Part shown: in pieces, positions 58,395 through 64,000 of the stretch
Layout of the letters: each line of letters opens with the position of its first letter
Numbering within the stretch: the first letter of the stretch is position 1
Notes under the pieces: generated by a model
Told to the model about the DNA's origin: nothing
What the model saw: the letters and a program-made list of their open reading frames with translations, nothing else
Database searches by the model: none
Program-made: the position numbers and the translations under genes
Source: Staphylococcus schweitzeri
GTDB lineage: Bacteria; Bacillota; Bacilli; Staphylococcales; Staphylococcaceae
Reading direction: 5' to 3'
Length of the DNA stretch: 64,000 nucleotides
Assembly: GCF_002902405.1 (NCBI RefSeq)
Contig: NZ_PPQS01000042.1
Span: forward strand, 135,905 to 199,904

Positions 58395-58955
58395 TGTTTT
58401 AGCGACAATATTTGACGTCATGTCAATAATTTAATGACAGCATAGGGTGTATTGTCTATTTATTTAATATAAAAACATTGCAATAGCCTGTAGGTGAAAA
58501 GAGCTAAACTTTTCATTTACAGGCTTTGGTATATTCTAAATGATTAGAGTAAAATGCAATCAGCCAAATATAGATACATTAATTGATAATAATTTGATTT
58601 GATTATTAGTTATAGTCATTTATTTCTACAATAAATTTATATAGATTTAATTAATAATTTTCTGGAAAATGGGTATTAATAAGTGATATGACTAATTTTA
58701 TGGAATAAGTATCAAAGTAGTAAATATGATTATGATTTTCAATTAAATGAAAAGTGCTTAAATTTCGCACTAATTATTTAAAATATAAATGATTGCAAAA
58801 AGGCAAAATACAAAATTCTACTTAACAACTAGTGTATAAAGTAATACAATTAAAGTAATTCTATCTGAAAGATGTGGGGGCATTTTTTTATAGGTAGGGT
58901 TTTAGTAATACTTAAAAAGTCATTTACGGAAAAATATATAGATGGGGTGAGTAAT
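58395..58955. other. Intergenic region between lcpC and fdhA
   Basis: This 561-bp stretch holds the lcpC terminator (58485-58525) and then AT-rich sequence. A weak CodY-like AATTTTCTGGAAAAT (58656-58670, 13 of 15) is present. I see no riboswitch-like structure. The ORF extension upstream of fdhA (58872-58955) has no ribosome site. Confidence 0.6.
58485..58535 (+). terminator. Terminator of lcpC
   Basis: AGCCTGTAGGTGAAAAG pairs with CTTTTCATTTACAGGCT; the T-run is weak. Confidence 0.7.
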
Positions 58956-61910
58956 ATGCAAGAACATTTGGTGGTTACACTTGATGGAAAAGATTATCTT
59001 GTAGAACCTGGTACGAATTTACTTGAGTTTATTAAATCACAAGATACTTTTGTACCTTCAATTTGTTATAACGAATCGATGGGGCCGATTCAAACGTGTG
59101 ATACGTGTACTGTTGAAATTGACGGTAAAATTGAACGTTCATGTAGTACAGTGATTGATCGTCCAATGACTGTAAATACTGTGAACAATGATGTAAAAGA
59201 TGCTCAAAAAGAAGCACTTGACCGTATTTTAGAAAAGCATATGTTGTATTGTACAGTGTGTGATTACAATAATGGTGATTGTGAAATTCATAATACGATG
59301 GATGCATGGGGGCTTCAACATCAAACTTATGAATATAAAGAAAAGCCTTATGAAAAGGATTATGGTCCATTTTACCGCTATGATCCAAATCAATGTATTT
59401 TATGTGGGCGTTGTGTAGAAGCATGTCAAGATATCGAAGTGAATGAAACTATTAGAATTGATTGGGATCGTGAACATCCACGTGTTATTTGGGATAACGA
59501 TGTACCGATTAATGAATCTTCATGTGTGTCTTGTGGTCAATGTGCGACGGTATGTCCATGTAATGCCATGATGGAAGTGAATATGGAAGGTAATGCAGGG
59601 TATATGACCGATACTGAACCCGGTTCTTTAGCGGCAATGATTGATTTGACTAAAAAAGCAGAACCTGGTTATGGTCCATTATTTGCGATTTCAGATTCTG
59701 AAGCAGAAATGCGTAAAGAACGCATTAATAAAACAAAAACAGTATGTACATATTGTGGTGTAGGCTGTTCATTTGAAGTTTGGACGAAAGATAGAGAAAT
59801 TTTGAAGGTACAACCGTCACATGATTCTCCAGCAAATAAAATTGCTACTTGTGTTAAAGGTAAGTTTTCATGGGGACATATTAATTCAGATCAACGATTA
59901 ACTAAACCATTAGTAAGGAAAAATGGTGAGTTCCATGAAGTAGAATGGGATGAAGCATTAAATGTCATTGCAGATAATTTTACATCTATTAAAGAAAAGC
60001 ATGGCCCAGATGCATTATCATTCATTTCTTCTTCTAAAGCGACGAATGAAGAATCGTATTTAATGCAAAAATTAGCAAGACAAGTTATTGGCACAAATAA
60101 CGTTGATAACTGTTCAAGATATTGCCAAGCGCCTGCAACAAAAGGTTTATTTAGAACTGTTGGACACGGTGGTGACTCTGGTAGTATTCAAGACTTAGAA
60201 AGAGCAGCAATGTCAGTGTTAATTGGTACAAATACTGCAGAAGCTCATCCGGTTATTGCTTCACGCATGAAACGTGCGCAAAAATTATTTGGTCAAAAAA
60301 TACATGTGTTTGATATTAGAAAACATGAAATGGCAGAACGTGCGGATCGTTTTTATCAACCTAAACCAGGTACGGATTTAGCATGGTTAAGCGCAGTAAC
60401 TAAGTATATTATTGATCATGATTTACACGATAAAGCATTTATTGATGAGTGGGTAGATGATTTTGATGAATATTACAAATCATTAGAAACATTTACAATG
60501 GCCTTTGCTGAAGAAGCAACAGGTATACCAGAATCAGAATTGATTAAATTTGCTGAAGAATGTGCTAAAGCTGAATCTGTTGTGATTTGTTGGGCAATGG
60601 GTATTACGCAACAAGACATCGGTAGCGACTCAAGTACAGCGATTTCAAACTTACTACTAGTAACTGGTAATTATCGTCGTCCTGGTACAGGCGCATATCC
60701 ATTACGCGGACATAATAATGTTCAAGGATGTAGTGATATGGGAAGTATGCCTGATAAGATTACTGGTTATCAAAGTATTGAAGCGGATGATATTCGCGCT
60801 AAATTTGAAAAAGAATACGGCGTTAAATTGAATCCAAAAGCTGGAAAAGATAATCATGAAATGGTAGAAGGCATACATGATGGAGAAATACACTCATTGT
60901 ATTTATATGGTGAAGATACAGGTATTGTGGATTCAAACATTAATTTTGTACAAGCTGCATTTGAAAAATTAGATTTCATGGTAGTACAAGATGAATTTTT
61001 AACATTCACAGCAACATACGCTGATGTTGTATTGCCAGCAAGTCCTTCGCTTGAAAAAGACGGTACTTTTACTAATACTGAACGTCGTATTCAACGTTTA
61101 TACCAAGCGTTAGAACCACTTGGTGATTCAAAACCTGACTGGAAAATCTTCCAAGCGATTGCTAATAGATTAGGATTTGATTGGAATTACAAGCATCCTA
61201 GTGAAATTATGGATGAAGTAGCACGTTTAACACCTCTATATGCGGGGGTAAGTTATGATCGTTTAGAAGGATTCAATAGTTTACAATGGCCAGTACAACC
61301 TGATGGTACTGATGAACCTATACTTTACTTAGAAGGATTCAATTTTGATAATGGTAAAGCGAAACTATTCCCATTAACATTTGATAACTTCTTTAAACAA
61401 GATGAGCTTTATGATATTCATGTAAATAACGGAAGATTGTTAGAACATTTCCATGAAGGTAACATGACATATCAAACACCAATGATTAAATATAAAGTGC
61501 CACGTGCATTTGTTGAAATTTCTCCTGAACTTGCAGAAGATAGAGGAATTCATGAAGGTGCAGAAGTTAAATTAATTTCTGATACTGGAGAAGCTGTATT
61601 ACAAGTACATGTTACAGATCGTGTTAAAGGCAAAGAAATTTATATTCCATTAAACAATGATGCAATGGAAAATGGAGATTTAGGTGCAATTAACTTGTTA
61701 ACAAATAGTGATGTTGATAAATACACGGATACGCCATCTTATAAACGAACTAGTTGTCGTTTAGAAGTTATTACGAAACGTGGTAAATCCCCTTTAAATC
61801 CAAATAACTTCCGTGTAAACAAAAAACGTCACCCGCAGTACAGTGTACAAGTACAGAAAAAATGGGAACGTCCAGATTATGTTTTCCCAGGAAATCAGGT
61901 GGATAAATAA
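58956..61910 (+). CDS. fdhA: Formate dehydrogenase alpha subunit (molybdopterin, Fe-S)
   Basis: This 984-aa NAD-linked-type enzyme catalyses formate oxidation to CO2. Order: 2Fe-2S ferredoxin domain (about 1-80, with NLLEFI, CYNES and CDTC), two 4Fe-4S motifs [11 protein letters not shown] and [11 protein letters not shown], then the molybdopterin oxidoreductase core with [13 protein letters not shown], and a C-terminal dinucleotide-binding domain. The active-site position reads NCSRYCQAP, so it uses Cys rather than selenocysteine. It resembles B. subtilis YrhE. ATG 58956 follows GATGGGGTGAG. Its stop overlaps the next ATG. Confidence 0.94.
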   Translation: MQEHLVVTLDGKDYLVEPGTNLLEFIKSQDTFVPSICYNESMGPIQTCDTCTVEIDGKIERSCSTVIDRPMTVNTVNNDVKDAQKEALDRILEKHMLYCTVCDYNNGDCEIHNTMDAWGLQHQTYEYKEKPYEKDYGPFYRYDPNQCILCGRCVEACQDIEVNETIRIDWDREHPRVIWDNDVPINESSCVSCGQCATVCPCNAMMEVNMEGNAGYMTDTEPGSLAAMIDLTKKAEPGYGPLFAISDSEAEMRKERINKTKTVCTYCGVGCSFEVWTKDREILKVQPSHDSPANKIATCVKGKFSWGHINSDQRLTKPLVRKNGEFHEVEWDEALNVIADNFTSIKEKHGPDALSFISSSKATNEESYLMQKLARQVIGTNNVDNCSRYCQAPATKGLFRTVGHGGDSGSIQDLERAAMSVLIGTNTAEAHPVIASRMKRAQKLFGQKIHVFDIRKHEMAERADRFYQPKPGTDLAWLSAVTKYIIDHDLHDKAFIDEWVDDFDEYYKSLETFTMAFAEEATGIPESELIKFAEECAKAESVVICWAMGITQQDIGSDSSTAISNLLLVTGNYRRPGTGAYPLRGHNNVQGCSDMGSMPDKITGYQSIEADDIRAKFEKEYGVKLNPKAGKDNHEMVEGIHDGEIHSLYLYGEDTGIVDSNINFVQAAFEKLDFMVVQDEFLTFTATYADVVLPASPSLEKDGTFTNTERRIQRLYQALEPLGDSKPDWKIFQAIANRLGFDWNYKHPSEIMDEVARLTPLYAGVSYDRLEGFNSLQWPVQPDGTDEPILYLEGFNFDNGKAKLFPLTFDNFFKQDELYDIHVNNGRLLEHFHEGNMTYQTPMIKYKVPRAFVEISPELAEDRGIHEGAEVKLISDTGEAVLQVHVTDRVKGKEIYIPLNNDAMENGDLGAINLLTNSDVDKYTDTPSYKRTSCRLEVITKRGKSPLNPNNFRVNKKRHPQYSVQVQKKWERPDYVFPGNQVDK

Positions 61911-62383
61911 TGGCTGAGAGAATATCATCTAAAATTAGACGCTTAGAAAAATCGGAAGAACAAATAAAATTAGAAAGCTTGAACGAAGTTACTGAAGCAA
62001 TTGCTGCAAACAAAGATAGCATTTTAAAAGCAATCAAGCTCATTAAAACATTAGATGATGCTAAACTATTAGATGCTTTAAATGGAGCAATTCGAGGACG
62101 TCAAGTCATCATAAATAAATTTGCGGTTGAACTTAATAAAGATATTTATACAGGGTTATTATCTAATATGGCTTCAATGGTATTTTTATTAGGCGAACTG
62201 AATGTATCAGATTTAAGCGACTTCCTAAATAAAGTTAATAAAGGATTACACGTTGCCAATCAAGCGAGTCCAAATGCTAAGACAACTATAAGAAGTCTAT
62301 TGGGCGTATTGAAAGATGACGATATGAATCGTAGTTTAACTTATATGCTTAATATGTTAAAAGGTATGTCTAGAGAAGAATAA
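61910..62383 (+). CDS. DUF1641 family protein
   Basis: This 157-aa helical soluble protein of the DUF1641 family is the usual partner of fdhA-type genes (B. subtilis yrhD is adjacent to yrhE). Its ATG shares one base with the fdhA stop, so the two are coupled. It probably supports FdhA assembly or redox coupling; this is inferred from context. Confidence 0.87.
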   Translation: MAERISSKIRRLEKSEEQIKLESLNEVTEAIAANKDSILKAIKLIKTLDDAKLLDALNGAIRGRQVIINKFAVELNKDIYTGLLSNMASMVFLLGELNVSDLSDFLNKVNKGLHVANQASPNAKTTIRSLLGVLKDDDMNRSLTYMLNMLKGMSREE

Positions 62384-62434
62384 AATCACAATGGAAAGCG
62401 AAGCCATTCAATACGAAGTATTGTATAAATAGAG

Positions 62435-62486
62435 AACAGCAGTAAGATATTTTCTAATTGAAAAACATCTTACTGCTGTTTTTTAG
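62435..62486 (+). terminator. Terminator with AGCAGTAAG arms
   Basis: AACAGCAGTAAGAT pairs with ATCTTACTGCTGTT, then a T-run. It closes the fdhA-DUF1641 operon and matches the hutG terminator arms. Confidence 0.88.
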
Positions 62487-62667
62487 GGATTTATTTCCCA
62501 GCCTCTTCTTTAATTTCTATAAAAATTAAAAAGGTACTTTTTGTTGGAATAAATGAATAATAGTGAAAAACAAAATAATCACGTGCTATTGTGAATCAAT
62601 CATCGACAGGCCTATGAAAAATCATGTATTATTATGATTATGTAAGTTATTTAAATAAAAAGGGTGA

Positions 62668-62919
62668 GTGCATATTAATTCGAGAATGTTAAAAACGTCA
62701 GCTGTAATATCTAATGCCTTATTAGTCATAGGCTTAGTTTGTTTATTTATGATGAAGTTAGTATTAGCTATTACTTTTTTTGCTGTTTCATTATCAATTA
62801 GTCTAGTTGTCTTTAATATGATGTTCAGAGATAGAACGACGATGAAAGTAATCGTTAACGCTTCTTTTTTAATCGTAATATTAGCGATTGTTGTGGCATA
62901 TTTTTTATTGTCTAAGTAA
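62668..62919 (+). CDS. Small membrane protein (83 aa)
   Basis: This protein has two to three hydrophobic helices filling most of its length, and ends in YFLLSK. Start is uncertain: GTG 62668 sits near AAAGGG, and an ATG six codons later is possible. It precedes the glucosaminidase by 20 bp and may be cotranscribed. Function is unknown. Confidence 0.65.
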   Translation: MHINSRMLKTSAVISNALLVIGLVCLFMMKLVLAITFFAVSLSISLVVFNMMFRDRTTMKVIVNASFLIVILAIVVAYFLLSK

Positions 62920-62939
62920 GAAAATGAGGTTTTGTCTAT

Positions 62940-63716
62940 ATGAAGAAGAAATTCAAGTTACGTATATCAACACTACTATTAATGATCATTTTAGTTGTAT
63001 TTGCTGTGTTACTTATTGTGAATGAAACGAGTTTATTTAAAAATGATGTGAATTATTCGTTTGGTCAAGCTGTATCGATGCAACAAGGGAAAGGCATTGT
63101 TCAGACTAAAGAAGACCATGGTAAATTTGTTAAAGCGGATAGTAATGAAATTGCTAAAGCTATGACCATTTCACATAAAGATAGTGATATGAAATACATG
63201 GATATCACAGAAAGAGTGCCAATGTCAGATTCTGAAGTTAATCAGCTTTTAAAAGGTAAAGGTATTTTAGAAAATCGAGGGAAAGTTTTTCTAGAAGCCC
63301 AAGATAAATATGAGGTTAATGTCATATATCTTGTAAGCCATGCTTTAGTTGAAACTGGTAATGGTAAATCAGAATTAGCGCAAGGTATTAAAGTTGGTAA
63401 GAAACGCTATTACAACTTCTTTGGTATAGGAGCATTTGATAGTAGTGCTGTTCGCAGTGGGAAAAGTTATGCGGAAAAGGAACAATGGACGTCTCCAGAT
63501 AAGGCAATTCTTGGTGGAGCTAAGTTCATTCGGAATGAATACTTTGAAAATAATCAATTGAATTTATATCAAATGCGTTGGAATCCAGAAAATCCAGCAC
63601 AACATCAATATGCGAGTGATATTTATTGGGCAGACAAAATTGCAAAATTAATGGATAAGTCATATAAAGAGTTTGGTATAAAGAAAGATGAAATTAGACA
63701 AACATATTATAAATAA
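62940..63716 (+). CDS. Membrane-anchored N-acetylglucosaminidase (autolysin family)
   Basis: This 258-aa protein has an N-terminal signal-anchor helix (about 8-27), then a glucosaminidase domain (GH73-like): VNVIYLVSHALVETGNGKSELAQGI carries the conserved Glu, followed by KRYYNFFGIGAFDSS and YADKIAKLM-like WADKIAKLM. It should cut peptidoglycan glycan strands at GlcNAc. It lacks binding repeats, so it acts at the membrane face, like staphylococcal Sag enzymes. Which Sag paralogue it is cannot be decided here. Confidence 0.85.
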   Translation: MKKKFKLRISTLLLMIILVVFAVLLIVNETSLFKNDVNYSFGQAVSMQQGKGIVQTKEDHGKFVKADSNEIAKAMTISHKDSDMKYMDITERVPMSDSEVNQLLKGKGILENRGKVFLEAQDKYEVNVIYLVSHALVETGNGKSELAQGIKVGKKRYYNFFGIGAFDSSAVRSGKSYAEKEQWTSPDKAILGGAKFIRNEYFENNQLNLYQMRWNPENPAQHQYASDIYWADKIAKLMDKSYKEFGIKKDEIRQTYYK

Positions 63717-63729
63717 GACATCGACGTTC

Positions 63730-63766
63730 AAAGGAGCTGGAACAATTTATTGTTTTAAGCTCCTTT
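63730..63766 (+). terminator. Hairpin after the glucosaminidase gene
   Basis: AAAGGAGCT pairs with AGCTCCTTT around an AACAAT/ATTGTT inner stem; the T-run is poor, so termination strength is uncertain. Confidence 0.6.
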
Positions 63767-63947
63767 AGCGTATTTTAAGGGGAATTTTCGTAGGTGTGAT
63801 TTAAAATTCAAGTCGATAGATTGAACATGTTTAAAAATATAAATGCATATATAGGGATAACGAACGTACGTTAATATCGTTTTGAATAATATTGATTTTG
63901 ACATTTGTAACATCGTTTTTATTGTTAAAATTAGACAAAATAATAAG

Positions 63948-64000
63948 GGAGTGGTACAGAAATGATAAAGAACCACTAATGATTTATTATGTAGTGGTTC
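63948..64000 (+). repeat. Third copy of the dispersed repeat (cut by window end)
   Basis: GGGAGTGGTACAGAAATG followed by ATAAAGAACCACTAATGATT continues to the right edge and matches 10734-10788 almost base for base, and 43522 onwards closely. It includes the GAACCACTAAT/AGTGGTTC hairpin. Confidence 0.85.

Noticed and set aside
63755..63976. 73-codon minus-strand frame at the right edge
   Set aside because: It runs through a hairpin and the start of a dispersed repeat, with no ribosome site.

Overview
The window is a stretch of Staphylococcus aureus core chromosome. The base composition is strongly AT-rich, and many genes are recognisable S. aureus markers in their usual order: the haem-stress module hssRS/hrtBA, the teicoplanin-associated tcaRAB genes, fni, gltS, rpiA, lyrA (spdC), hutG, fosB, hutUI, a glvC-type PTS permease, rpiRc, the RsaI/RsaOG small RNA, lcpC and fdhA. 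I see no rRNA, tRNA, insertion sequence, prophage or CRISPR array. Species and gene identities rest on recognition of protein sequence and gene order, not on a database search.

Layout. 1-3.1 kb: an ABC exporter (ATPase plus truncated permease), a divergent TetR regulator and a LytTR/DUF3021 pair. 3.2-7.3 kb: hssS-hssR facing hrtB-hrtA around a visible HssR direct repeat. 7.4-16.1 kb: a DUF218 membrane protein, tcaR-tcaA-(repeat element)-tcaB, then a TetR regulator divergent from an EmrA/EmrB-like efflux pair. 16.2-29.4 kb: membrane and lipid/ion housekeeping genes (alpha/beta hydrolase, thioesterase, corA, fni, gltS, DNA glycosylase, DUF805, NatAB-like ABC exporter, YnfA, galM, MOSC protein). 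29.5-41 kb: rpiA, lyrA, the hut genes with their LysR regulator, fosB, a SulP-M20 amidohydrolase pair and a stress-type SDR. 41-47.5 kb: a SAM-riboswitch-controlled NhaC-type transporter, STAR-like repeats, an SRPBCC protein, and an RpiR regulator facing an orphan PTS permease. 47.6-56 kb: BASS transporter, HAD phosphatase, small membrane proteins, amino acid permease, rpiRc, a CPBP protease and a WYL-type regulator. 56.2-63.7 kb: RsaI, inositol-monophosphatase-like protein, lcpC, fdhA-DUF1641, a small membrane protein and a glucosaminidase. A third copy of the dispersed repeat begins at the right edge.

How it fits together. Three themes recur: envelope and drug stress (hrtBA, tcaRAB, Emr-like pump, lyrA, fosB, lcpC, glucosaminidase), amino-acid and carbon supply under global control (hut genes, gltS, amino acid permease, PTS, RsaI; candidate CcpA cre sites, one candidate CodY box, one SAM riboswitch, candidate sigma-B promoters), and dispersed or tandem repeats in the few long intergenic gaps. 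Most convergent gene pairs are separated by a single strong bidirectional hairpin. No wholly new multi-gene system is evident. The best leads are the SAM-riboswitch transporter, the repeat elements, the SulP/M20 pair, the 103-nt hairpin element beside gltS and a few very small ORFs.
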